A stretch of 13,575 nt of DNA, taken from NCBI RefSeq assembly GCF_003463825.1, contig NZ_QSDY01000048.1:1-13575 (forward strand), given 5' to 3'. This document shows, in pieces, positions 1-6,789 of this stretch. The stretch is from Veillonella sp. AM51-8BH. GTDB lineage: Bacteria > Bacillota > Negativicutes > Veillonellales > Veillonellaceae. Numbering within the stretch: position 1 is the stretch's first letter; every line of letters begins with the position of its first letter. A model generated the notes under the pieces. That model saw only the letters and a list, made by a program, of their open reading frames with translations. It had not been told where the DNA came from and did no database searches. The translations under genes and the position numbers were made by a program.

Positions 1-18
1 ATAAATAAGAAATTAAAT

Positions 19-115
19 TATATTAACACATATTATTTAATACGAACTAAACTCTAATAGACTAATATATTAACACATATTATTTAATACGAACTAAACT
101 CTAATAGACTAATAT
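19..115. repeat. 47-bp tandem repeat, two copies
   Basis: Two identical 47-base units lie head to tail at 21-67 and 68-114, each beginning TATTAACACATATTATTT and ending GACTAATA. The identity is exact across the unit, which suggests recent duplication or ongoing homogenisation. The array is AT-rich and lies downstream of the sigma-like gene that ends at 229. I see no coding sequence in it. Confidence 0.9.
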
Positions 116-177
116 TCATATGTTTACACTACATATTCTAATCGATTCAGGATTCTAAGAATCTCATATGTATATAA

Positions 178-216
178 CTCTAATACATGTATATCTCTAA
201 TAAATGTATAGCTCTA
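178..216. repeat. 17-bp tandem repeat sharing CTCTAATA with the 47-bp array
   Basis: Units at 178-194 and 195-211 differ at two positions (CTCTAATACATGTATAT and CTCTAATAAATGTATAG), and a partial third copy starts at 212. The CTCTAATA core also occurs inside both 47-bp units upstream. The array begins just after the stop codon of the sigma-like gene. I see no terminator with a T tract here. Confidence 0.75.
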
Positions 217-228
217 TTTTATTCGTAT

Positions 229-1134
229 CTAGTGTACGCGTAGTTTCTTAAAGTCCGTCGTTAGGTATCTACGCAGCTTCCGAAGGGCTCGTTCATGACG
301 TCTTTGAATAGCTTGGCGGCTACAGTTCAGCTCTTCACTAACGGATACGAGGCTTTTACATTCCCCATATACACGGCGCAAAAGGTCTTGTTGGTCTTGA
401 GATAATCTACCCAATGCCCATACGAGACGCGCTCGCAAGCGTTGTTCCTCATCAGCGGTCATAATCATGTCCGCTATATTTTCTCCAGACGAGAAGATAT
501 CCATACCAAATGTGACCTCTCCATCTTCGGTGATGCGGTCTGGTATATGAATCTCACGATGATTACGTAACCGTTCTCGTTTCCAATACCGCATATAACC
601 ATATCTAATGCCAGCTTTCACAAAGCCAGGGAACGGTACAGCCCCTTTCAGATCAAAGCTATAAATCGATTCCAAAAGTATGGCCCATAGATAGCTCTCT
701 AGGTCTTCCCTAAACTCGCGGTTCCCGGTCCGATTCGTATAGTGCAAGATGAGTGGTCGATACCTGCGACAGAGCTCAATTTGTGCCGCATCATGGCGCA
801 GCTCATCAACAGACCACGGCTGATATCCAACGGTCTGAATTCGCATGTTCGGATTTTGACAAATCGACACAAGGCTTTTATCCGATAAGGATGTTAATAC
901 CTGATGCCCACAAATGAGGGTCTGTAATTTCAACTCCTCTGGCACCTTATACTTTGGTTCCTTAGAAAGTACTTCGTTATAAGTTTTTTCTGCAGGTGAT
1001 AGCTCCTCAGATTGTGCTTTTTTAAATTGTTTTTTTTCAGATACTGATTTTCTAGTAACTAATGTCTCCGATTGTAAGCTTGCAGTTTTAATACAGGTTC
1101 GTTGTACTAACGGTTCTTCGTTTGTGTATAACAT
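229..1134 (-). CDS. Sigma-70-like RNA polymerase sigma factor with N-terminal extension
   Basis: This is a probable alternative sigma factor of 301 residues. A region 2-like segment lies at about 118-182 (helical, with DLESYLWAILLESIYSFD followed by an aromatic and basic stretch, YGYMRYWKRERLR). A region 4-like helix-turn-helix lies at about 236-292, with LSQDQQDLLRRVYGE and then SVSEELNCSRQAIQRRHERA, ending in basic residues. The first 110 residues match nothing I recognise and replace sigma regions 1 and 3. An upstream ATG at 1158 is in frame but has no ribosome binding site. The ATG at 1134 follows AGGAAAGGGG at a spacing of four bases, so I chose it. The gene stands alone, and its target genes and any anti-sigma partner are unknown. 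It could instead be a sigma-like activator of a mobile element or of competence. The family is fairly sure; the role is open. Confidence 0.75.
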   Translation of the reverse strand: MLYTNEEPLVQRTCIKTASLQSETLVTRKSVSEKKQFKKAQSEELSPAEKTYNEVLSKEPKYKVPEELKLQTLICGHQVLTSLSDKSLVSICQNPNMRIQTVGYQPWSVDELRHDAAQIELCRRYRPLILHYTNRTGNREFREDLESYLWAILLESIYSFDLKGAVPFPGFVKAGIRYGYMRYWKRERLRNHREIHIPDRITEDGEVTFGMDIFSSGENIADMIMTADEEQRLRARLVWALGRLSQDQQDLLRRVYGECKSLVSVSEELNCSRQAIQRRHERALRKLRRYLTTDFKKLRVH

Positions 1135-1171
1135 AAATCCCCTTTCCTGCCATGGCATAGCGCTTATCTAC

Positions 1172-1200
1172 ACAATAACGTGGATTGGAGATTTTGACAA
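1172..1200 (-). promoter_or_regulatory. Candidate sigma-A promoter of the sigma-like gene
   Basis: On the minus strand, TTGTCA (1195-1200) and TATTGT (1172-1177) are separated by exactly 17 bases. That would give a short leader of about 30 bases before the ATG at 1134. The -35 matches the consensus at five of six positions and the -10 at four of six. The rest of the gap from 1201 to 1372 shows no gene. Confidence 0.45.
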
Positions 1201-1374
1201 ATTGGCAATTCCTTTGAATTTCGTCATATTCTGTTACAATCTAATATTAATTTCTATCTCTGAAAGGACATAACTATACACCTAGATAGATAATTGCTGA
1301 AAATGAAATATAATCAAAATAATATGACACATAAATAAGATTTAAAAGAATACTACGGCAAAATAAATAAACAA

Positions 1375-1408
1375 CACAAAAAGACACCACAGAGGAAGTG
1401 TGGTGTCT
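1375..1408 (-). terminator. Rho-independent terminator after the ATPase gene
   Basis: The arms AGACACCAC (1382-1390) and GTGGTGTCT (1400-1408) form a perfect 9-bp stem with a nine-base loop. On the minus strand the stem is followed by TTTTTGTGTT. It begins 16 bases after the stop codon of the gene ending at 1424. Confidence 0.9.
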
Positions 1409-1431
1409 GATTAAATTGTCTGATTAAATTG
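1406..1431. repeat. 13-bp tandem duplication spanning a stop codon
   Basis: TCTGATTAAATTG occurs twice in a row, at 1406-1418 and 1419-1431. The second copy contains the stop codon and last codons of the ATPase gene, and the first copy touches the terminator stem. It looks like a small slippage duplication. Confidence 0.85.
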
Positions 1432-2488
1432 CAATACAAGAGGCTTCCACAAAGTCTTTCAGTTGTGGTTTTACGTAGGTTTGGTACACGTCTGCACCGT
1501 TGCCACGCACGATGTCGCCCCAGTATTTATACACATAGCGGTACCAGAAATGGAACATGCTATTGGTAAAGTGGTAGTCTGCGTATTTCGCAGGTCCACG
1601 GCTATTCGCTTGGATACGACCTACGAGACCCATCGCCATGAGATCATTTAAACGAGATGTAAAGGTGCCGCTTTTAATTTGGCTAGCTTGTAAAAGCTCC
1701 ACGTAGTATGGTCTTTCAAGGGTAGCAAGGCCAGATAGGATGGCATTAGCACCTGTTATATTTTTCATATCTCTGTGTAAGATATGTTGTGTTTCTTCAA
1801 ATAGGGCACCCGATACGGAGAAGAACAAATTAATGATATTCGTATCGATGCTTTCACCATTATCAAAGTACTGCACATACGCAGGTAGACCGCCTGTTAC
1901 GGCGAATACGGTACGCAAGTCATCCTTAGCATAGTGAAGGCCCAAGGATTTCATATCCACCAAGGAGAACGGTTTCACCTCAAAATATTCCGATACATAG
2001 GGACCGATTAGACTGCGATCGCCAATGATGCGACCATCGAGCTGTTCTAAACCATTGGCCATCAAAATGATGTTCAACTGACTCGTTTCTTTATAGGTAT
2101 CTAACAAATCACGCAAGTGTATGGGGAACTGAGGTACAGCCTCCACCAAGGAAGGGTAATCATCAATCACCACAGTCTGAGGCGTTTTCACACTGCTTTC
2201 AAATAGACCCTCAAAAGCCTCTTGCAAGTTAGTGATTGGTTCGAATTTATCCTGCTCATCGGTAGGAACAAAACGTGCCTCAAGAGCTCGATTCATATCG
2301 GCTACATGGATTGCTTCATTAGCCATGCGACCTGCCAAGTATAACGCCTTATGACGTCGTACAAGCTGGGAAGCCACATAGGATTTGCCACTGCGATGCG
2401 GACCGTACACAACACACAAACTCATTTGATTCATCGCAATACGGGACTGGATACTCTCAATAATTTCAGCACGTCCCACAAAATTCAT
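1424..2488 (-). CDS. AAA ATPase of the ATPase_2/DUF234 type, short C-terminus
   Basis: This 354-residue protein resembles the archaeal-type ATPase family (ATPase_2), an NTPase of the STAND/AAA kind whose cellular role is poorly known. Visible motifs are Walker A GPHRSGKS (29-36), Walker B TVVIDDYPSL (105-114), a sensor-like ILMANG (141-146), PFSL (173-176) and VTGGLPAYVQYF (197-208). A winged-helix-like part follows at about 245-310, and then the HFTNSMFHFWYRYVY block (306-320) that normally introduces DUF234. The usual relatives carry a further domain of roughly 100 residues after this block. Here the protein stops at LKDFVEASCIAI, so that domain is missing or cut short. The start is well fixed by GGAGGT eight bases before the ATG. 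A terminator follows directly, so it is a single-gene unit. I do not know its partner. Confidence 0.85.
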   Translation of the reverse strand: MNFVGRAEIIESIQSRIAMNQMSLCVVYGPHRSGKSYVASQLVRRHKALYLAGRMANEAIHVADMNRALEARFVPTDEQDKFEPITNLQEAFEGLFESSVKTPQTVVIDDYPSLVEAVPQFPIHLRDLLDTYKETSQLNIILMANGLEQLDGRIIGDRSLIGPYVSEYFEVKPFSLVDMKSLGLHYAKDDLRTVFAVTGGLPAYVQYFDNGESIDTNIINLFFSVSGALFEETQHILHRDMKNITGANAILSGLATLERPYYVELLQASQIKSGTFTSRLNDLMAMGLVGRIQANSRGPAKYADYHFTNSMFHFWYRYVYKYWGDIVRGNGADVYQTYVKPQLKDFVEASCIAI

Positions 2489-2741
2489 ATACTCTCACCT
2501 CCAACATTCTATGGAGATTATTATATCATAAATTTAAAACAAATATAAACTTATTTTCATATTATTAACATGACTTTTTATTATGTTAAATTTTTTACGC
2601 ATAAAATATACTTATTTAATGGTTTACTTTTTACCCATTCGATTGTGAAACCCCTTATATTTACTGTATTCTTATAGGTCTATCCTCGTCACGCCAACAT
2701 ACAATATTCCGTATATAATCTTTTTCCATACTCAACACATA
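2489..2741. promoter_or_regulatory. AT-rich gap with a weak promoter candidate for the ATPase gene
   Basis: On the minus strand a perfect TATAAT lies at 2520-2525, 32 bases before the ATPase start. The -35 region at a 17-base spacing (TTATAT) is poor, so this is a weak call. The remainder up to the terminator at 2742 is very AT-rich. I see no gene with a ribosome binding site in it. Confidence 0.3.
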
Positions 2742-2776
2742 TAAAAAGACGTGCCTACCATAAGGTATAGCACGTC
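2742..2776 (-). terminator. Rho-independent terminator after the GH3 lipoprotein gene
   Basis: The outer stem is GACGTGC (2748-2754) with GCACGTC (2770-2776), and an inner TACC/GGTA extends it. On the minus strand the stem runs straight into TTTTTATATG. It lies about 80 bases after the stop codon at 2858. Confidence 0.85.
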
Positions 2777-2820
2777 ATATGACTCGTATATAATAAGGAT
2801 ATTTATATAGTCATTTTTTA

Positions 2821-2870
2821 TTGTTATAGTTGTTTCTTTATTGTTGTAGTTATTTCTTTATTGTTGTATT
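2821..2870. repeat. 20-bp repeat array across the GH3 stop codon
   Basis: Units at 2821-2840 and 2841-2860 differ at two positions, and a third partial copy starts at 2861 inside the coding end. The unit reads TTGTTGTAGTTATTTCTTTA. The stop codon of the gene (2858-2860) lies within the second unit. Because 20 is not a multiple of three, a change in copy number would alter the last residues. Confidence 0.8.
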
Positions 2871-4006
2871 TGAGTTTGCATCTTCATGAGCAAAATATGC
2901 TTAACCGCATCATTGAGTCGGTCATTTGAAATGGTTCCGTTCGCCACCGCTTGCATAAGTGCGCGATGGACTTCATCGATGTGCCCCGTATCCGCATCAA
3001 GGAGGACGAGGTCACTGCCTGCTACGATGGAGTTAACTGCAAAGTCCCCTATCTTTTGGTTTGCTTGCAAGGCCCCTACATCGACACGGTCGGTCATAAC
3101 TACGCCGTTATAGCCTAGCTCGTGTCGTAGCCAGTCCGTTATGATTGCTTTCGAGTTACTCGCTAGGTGTTCATTATCGATGGCAGGGATTTGCACATGG
3201 CTTATGACGAGCATGTACGTATTCGCTGTCGTCTGTCTAATGAGGCGTTTAAATACGGACACATCGTTGTTGTTCAAATAGGCCTTCGCATCGTTAGCGG
3301 TCTCAAAGGATGCATCACCAAGGCTCACTGCTGGGAAGTAGTTATAGCTAAACCACATGTGGTTGATTTGGTAACGCTCCGCCATGGCAAGATCCATATG
3401 CCCTGCCCACGTAGGGTCAGATGTATAGGACACATTCGGCACCCCTAGGTTTGCATTTGGTCCCATAATGAGGTTAAAGCCCATATCCCGCATTTCGATG
3501 GCCGATCGAGTCACTAAATTAATGATCCGTTCCATCGGTAGTTGCCCCCAACGATTTGGCTCTGGCAAGCGCAAGAAACTTTCATTCGTACTCAATACCT
3601 TATCCCGATTGATCGCTATATAAGGCGTCACCATGCTCGCCGTTGAGGCCGTTTGCATGATGTCGTTTGTGAAAGCTTTCACTTGGTTTTTATTATTTAG
3701 ATTTTCATTGGTTAGCATAACGCCGCTCACACGGTATTTCCTGATGACGTCCTTTTGGGACTGTCCTACCGTGCTGCCATGAAGGCTAATCATCATCAGT
3801 TGGCCTATCTTGTCCTCTTGAGACATAGCCCCGAGCCAAGTATTTACCTTCTCCGGGACAGGCTTGTCAGATTGCATGACGGCCCGATACGACACAGTGC
3901 GTACCTCTTCCTGCTCTGCCTGACTCTCATGCTGGCATCCTGCAGTACCGATGGCGGCGACAATCAAGGCCATGCCACATAGGGCACGCCGTAAAAACAA
4001 GTTCAT
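2858..4006 (-). CDS. Glycoside hydrolase family 3 (NagZ-like) lipoprotein, degenerate active site
   Basis: This 382-residue protein has a lipoprotein signal: basic FLRRAL, a hydrophobic run, then GTAGC with the lipid-carrying cysteine at 24. The rest follows the GH3 N-terminal barrel of beta-N-acetylhexosaminidases, with KIGQLMMI (66-73), VSGVMLTNEN, GFNLIMGPNANLG (176-188) and GYNGVVMTDRVDVGAL (298-313). D306 sits where the family keeps its nucleophile. Two expected signatures are absent. The DQEGG-type substrate loop reads NRDKVLST (133-140), and the KHFPGHG...DSH catalytic loop reads NYFPAVSLGDASFE (222-235). The protein is therefore GH3 by descent but may bind rather than cleave muropeptides. 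The start is set by the signal peptide. Shine-Dalgarno spacing is odd, with AAGGAG 14 bases and GTGGAG two bases upstream. It is monocistronic. Confidence 0.8.
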   Translation of the reverse strand: MNLFLRRALCGMALIVAAIGTAGCQHESQAEQEEVRTVSYRAVMQSDKPVPEKVNTWLGAMSQEDKIGQLMMISLHGSTVGQSQKDVIRKYRVSGVMLTNENLNNKNQVKAFTNDIMQTASTASMVTPYIAINRDKVLSTNESFLRLPEPNRWGQLPMERIINLVTRSAIEMRDMGFNLIMGPNANLGVPNVSYTSDPTWAGHMDLAMAERYQINHMWFSYNYFPAVSLGDASFETANDAKAYLNNNDVSVFKRLIRQTTANTYMLVISHVQIPAIDNEHLASNSKAIITDWLRHELGYNGVVMTDRVDVGALQANQKIGDFAVNSIVAGSDLVLLDADTGHIDEVHRALMQAVANGTISNDRLNDAVKHILLMKMQTQIQQ

Positions 4007-4063
4007 CTCTCCACAAAACTCCTTGTAATACTCTCTTACATGTTACCTTTCTATATATTATAC

Positions 4064-4093
4064 ACTATATAATTCATCTTTTCCTCATGTGAA
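4064..4093 (-). promoter_or_regulatory. Candidate promoter of the GH3 lipoprotein gene
   Basis: On the minus strand, TTCACA (4088-4093) and TATAGT (4064-4069) are 18 bases apart, each matching consensus at five of six positions. The leader would be about 50 bases. A second TATAAT at 4057-4062 overlaps the same area but lacks a -35. Confidence 0.5.
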
Positions 4094-4208
4094 AGCTAGT
4101 TTTCTATATCAATTTATCATAATAAAGTTATAAAGTAGTAGTAACAATTAATATAAAAGGTAATTCATACATATAACATATATAAAACTATAAGAAGGTT
4201 ATACATAA

Positions 4209-4290
4209 AAATCCTACGAATCGCATGTAAGATGACACTCAGTAGTCAATATCTACACAAGTATCAAGTCACTCATGACCCGTAGGATTT
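4209..4290 (-). other. Long-loop inverted repeat after the hydrogenase gene; possible terminator or structured RNA
   Basis: Perfect 10-bp arms AAATCCTACG (4209-4218) and CGTAGGATTT (4281-4290) enclose 62 bases. The enclosed part contains small stems such as GTCA/TGAC on the minus strand. Read on the minus strand the 3' arm ends in five T, so it could terminate the hydrogenase transcript, 120 bases past its stop. The loop is unusually long for a simple terminator. Between 4291 and 4409 I see only minor hairpins (for example CGATG/CATCG at 4341-4354) and no gene. No gene is visible in the rest of the 4007-4409 gap either. Confidence 0.5.
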
Positions 4291-4409
4291 ATTTCTGTTC
4301 AGTTAGTTACCCATATACCAGTCTAACTATACTAATGTGTCGATGTATTCATCGCCGGAGTATATTTGAAACGACCTGTACTGAGCAAATTAGCTTATTT
4401 GTTATGCTA

Positions 4410-5840
4410 TTAGCCCTTATATTTAGGGGATGTTGGGCATGTTTCAGGTGTTACGTCTTTGCGATCACCAAGAACCGCGCTGCGGTCTGTGTAGTGTGTA
4501 TGCAAGAGTTCGTGTGCCTTATGGCCCAATGGTTCGCCTAAGAAGTCTTTGTACAATGCTTGGATTTCTGGGTTTTCATAGGAAGCGACCCATTTATAGT
4601 TCGCATCAGCTTCGTAAAGACCGCCAATACGAGCTTCCTTAGTTTTCACAGCTTGAGGCAATTTAGTGCGCGGTTGACCGCCGCCACCGATACAGCCACC
4701 TGGGCAAGCCATAACTTCGATGAAGTCGTAATGTTTGCCGCTTTCTTTTAAGCCGTTCAAGAAGTCACGAGTATTTTTACCACCATGAACTACAGCAACG
4801 GACAATGTAACGTCATCACCTAATTGAACAGTGGCCTCTTTAACGCCTTCCATACCACGAACGTCTTCGAGATGAGTCAAAGCATATGGAGGTGGCTCTT
4901 TATCAGTGATGAGCTTATACGCTGTACGCATAGCTGCTTCCATAACACCACCAGTATTACCGAAGATGATAGATGCACCAGTTTCCATACCGATTAAGTC
5001 ATCAAATTGAGATTCTTCAATAGCATTGAAGTCGAGGTTTTCCTCTTGAATCCAACGGATGAACTCACGTGTGGTGATGGAAATATCTGTATCCATGCCA
5101 AGAGATTCATCATTATGGTAACGAGCCGCTGCATTTTCTTCTTCCCGTTTTGTTTCTGCTTTTTTAGCCGTACAAGGGTTTACAGATACGGATACGATAT
5201 TGCTAGGATTAATGCCTTTTTTCTCAGCAAAATAAGTCTTAATCATAGCTGCTTCCATAGCGATACAAGAACGTGTGGAAGACAAGTTAGGAATCAATTC
5301 AGGGAAGTAGATTTCCGCAAAGCGCACCCACGCTGGGCAGCAGCTTGTGAACTGAGGAATTTGACCACCATTTTTAAGGCGTTCTACAAGCTCAGAGGCT
5401 TCTTCCATGATAGTTAAATCCGCACCAAAGTTAGTATCTACTACATAGTCCGCACCTAATGCACGTAATGCACCAACCATTTTACCTTCAAGGAATGTAC
5501 CTGGTTCGTAGCCGAAGCCTTCGCCGATAGCTACACGAACAGCTGGAGCTGTTTGAATAACAACGATTTTTTCAGGATCTGCAAGAGCTGCTTTCACCTT
5601 TTCAAGCTCGGATTTAGCATGCATGGAGTCGAATGGACATGCAGCCGCACATTGACCACAGTGGATACATACAGGCACGTCGCCGTTTGCATCGAGATCG
5701 TAGTAGTCGAGTACGCTCATTACGTCCGCACAAGCGCGACGGCATAACGTACAGTTTTTACACTTAGAAATGTCGTGATAAATGGATGGATTGTCGAGCG
5801 CAATCGGCACGCGTTTATCGATAAATTCGTATTGAGACAT
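4410..5840 (-). CDS. [FeFe] hydrogenase, two-cluster ferredoxin-linked type
   Basis: This cytoplasmic enzyme of 476 residues takes electrons, probably from reduced ferredoxin, and releases hydrogen during fermentation. The N-terminal ferredoxin domain carries two [4Fe-4S] sites: CKNCTLCRRAC (27-37) and CIHCGQCAAACP (58-69). The H-cluster domain shows all three signatures: TSCCPAW (165-171), NPCTAKKAE (221-229) and EVMACPGGCIGGGGQP (375-390). The H-cluster cysteines are 167, 223, 379 and 383. The family usually has Met before the PC of the second motif; here it is Asn. It lacks the N-terminal [2Fe-2S] and His-Cys clusters of larger enzymes and matches the size of the Megasphaera elsdenii enzyme. 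A conserved LLHTHY follows near the end. A TTG start at 5858 is possible, but the ATG at 5840 has AGGAGG five bases upstream and is preferred. No maturase genes (hydE, hydF, hydG) are adjacent. Confidence 0.95.
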   Translation of the reverse strand: MSQYEFIDKRVPIALDNPSIYHDISKCKNCTLCRRACADVMSVLDYYDLDANGDVPVCIHCGQCAAACPFDSMHAKSELEKVKAALADPEKIVVIQTAPAVRVAIGEGFGYEPGTFLEGKMVGALRALGADYVVDTNFGADLTIMEEASELVERLKNGGQIPQFTSCCPAWVRFAEIYFPELIPNLSSTRSCIAMEAAMIKTYFAEKKGINPSNIVSVSVNPCTAKKAETKREEENAAARYHNDESLGMDTDISITTREFIRWIQEENLDFNAIEESQFDDLIGMETGASIIFGNTGGVMEAAMRTAYKLITDKEPPPYALTHLEDVRGMEGVKEATVQLGDDVTLSVAVVHGGKNTRDFLNGLKESGKHYDFIEVMACPGGCIGGGGQPRTKLPQAVKTKEARIGGLYEADANYKWVASYENPEIQALYKDFLGEPLGHKAHELLHTHYTDRSAVLGDRKDVTPETCPTSPKYKG

Positions 5841-6164
5841 GAGGACCTCCTCTAACAAACTAAAACTAGCAAACCTTTAAAAGAAATAGGCCAAACTACA
5901 GAGCACTGTGCTCAAGGCGTACTTCCACATCTTACCTTTAGTATACGCTATAGTGAAAGTTTATACTATGTAGAAATGTTACACTTTTGTGCAAAATTAT
6001 GACCAATCAACCCTCTCTAGATGACATAATATTGTGCATAACATTCTACATGATATTGTGCGCAAGCATATTTGAATAAGAGACAACTTACAAAATGCGT
6101 AATAATATTCCCATTGTACCACGAATGAATAAATAATTCACCAAATTTTAGGGAATTAAAAGTA
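5841..6164 (-). promoter_or_regulatory. Hydrogenase upstream region with palindrome and TTGTGC repeats
   Basis: There is no gene here. A 13-bp palindrome, GAGCACTGTGCTC, lies at 5901-5913 in the probable leader. TTTTGTGCAAAA lies at 5985-5996, and ATATTGTGC occurs at 6029-6037 and again 24 bases on at 6053-6061. ATGTAGAAATGT (5968-5979) is nearly the inverse of ACATTCTACAT (6041-6051). These could be operators for a redox or Crp/Fnr-type regulator, which is inference. I could not fix a convincing -35/-10 pair. Confidence 0.45.
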
Positions 6165-6199
6165 AATAAAAAACGCACGCCTCAAATGAGAACGTGCGT
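6165..6199 (-). terminator. Rho-independent terminator after a secreted-protein gene
   Basis: The arms ACGCACG (6173-6179) and CGTGCGT (6193-6199) pair perfectly, and an inner CTCA/TGAG adds to the stem. On the minus strand the stem is followed by TTTTTTATTT. A second hairpin, AGGCTT/AAGCCT (6204-6229), lies between it and the stop codon at 6242 but has no T tract. Confidence 0.9.
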
Positions 6200-6241
6200 A
6201 TGTAGGCTTTCACCAAAAATCATAAGCCTCGGAGGATCAGA

Positions 6242-6616
6242 TTATTTGTCACCCCAGATAAGTGTGTATACAGCATATGCAGGAGTACCTTGTTCAACCT
6301 TACGAGTAGATTTGTTAGGTTGTTCTTGTTTTACTACTTCGCCTTTTGGATTGTAAAGAGTAACCTTAACGTCTTTTACTTCGCGTTTTTTATGGTTGAA
6401 CTCTTCAGTTACGATGTAGTGGTAACCTTCGTAGTCCATAGCTTTGATGTCCAAAGTTGCTTTTTTGTCATCTTTTTTAACAGAGTCGTTATCGATGGAC
6501 CAAGTGATGCCATTACTATCAGTACCAACAGTATACCAATTTGCTGCATCAACACTACCGATGCCACCAATCAATAAAGCGCCTGCTGCCAAAACAGCTG
6601 CCAATGTTTTTTTCAT
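6242..6616 (-). CDS. Small secreted protein, paralogue 1
   Basis: This 124-residue precursor has a Sec signal (MKKTLAAVLAAGALLIGG) with likely cleavage after SVDA at 24, leaving about 100 residues. The mature part opens with NWY, has a core WSIDNDSVKKDDKKATL, an alternating strand-like middle (YHYIVTEEFNHKKREV) and ends TLIWGDK. The layout is shared with the two proteins encoded upstream at 6994-7359 and 7843-8214. It recalls the small all-beta Adhesin_E-like folds of Negativicutes, but that resemblance is only an impression. An in-frame ATG further upstream would add 29 residues before the signal. I reject it because GAGAGGT lies seven bases before the ATG at 6616 and the signal peptide must be N-terminal. 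It has its own terminator. It is probably exported to the periplasm or surface; function unknown. Confidence 0.85.
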   Translation of the reverse strand: MKKTLAAVLAAGALLIGGIGSVDAANWYTVGTDSNGITWSIDNDSVKKDDKKATLDIKAMDYEGYHYIVTEEFNHKKREVKDVKVTLYNPKGEVVKQEQPNKSTRKVEQGTPAYAVYTLIWGDK

Positions 6617-6789
6617 ATGTTTACCTCTCGATTTAAATACAAGAATACGAAAACTAGTATATTCGATGAAAATAAATATTTTATGAAAGACAAACGTGCT
6701 CAACCTTTATAAATTTCATTGATAATCCCTTACCGTACTCTCTAATCCCTTATATTCTGCCATAAAATAAGGGAATAATTTATTCCCCT

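Noticed and set aside
1..230. CRISPR array
   Set aside because: The repeats are contiguous without spacers, and no cas gene is nearby.
1194..1240. Plus-strand TTGACA and TGTTACAAT, resembling a promoter
   Set aside because: The two boxes are not at a workable spacing, and no plus-strand gene or obvious RNA lies downstream.
2569..2676. Short plus-strand frame of about 35 hydrophobic residues in the gap before the ATPase gene
   Set aside because: It has no ribosome binding site and lies in AT-rich sequence where such frames arise by chance.
4209..4290. Miniature transposon (MITE)
   Set aside because: The arms are only 10 bp, no flanking target duplication is visible, and no second copy occurs in the window. 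Kept only as a structural element.
5007..5417. 136-codon open frame on the plus strand opposite the hydrogenase
   Set aside because: It is antisense to conserved hydrogenase motifs and has low-complexity aromatic content and no start signal.
5841..5858. TTG start adding six residues to the hydrogenase
   Set aside because: It would place the ribosome binding site inside the coding sequence; AGGAGG is correctly spaced only for the ATG at 5840.
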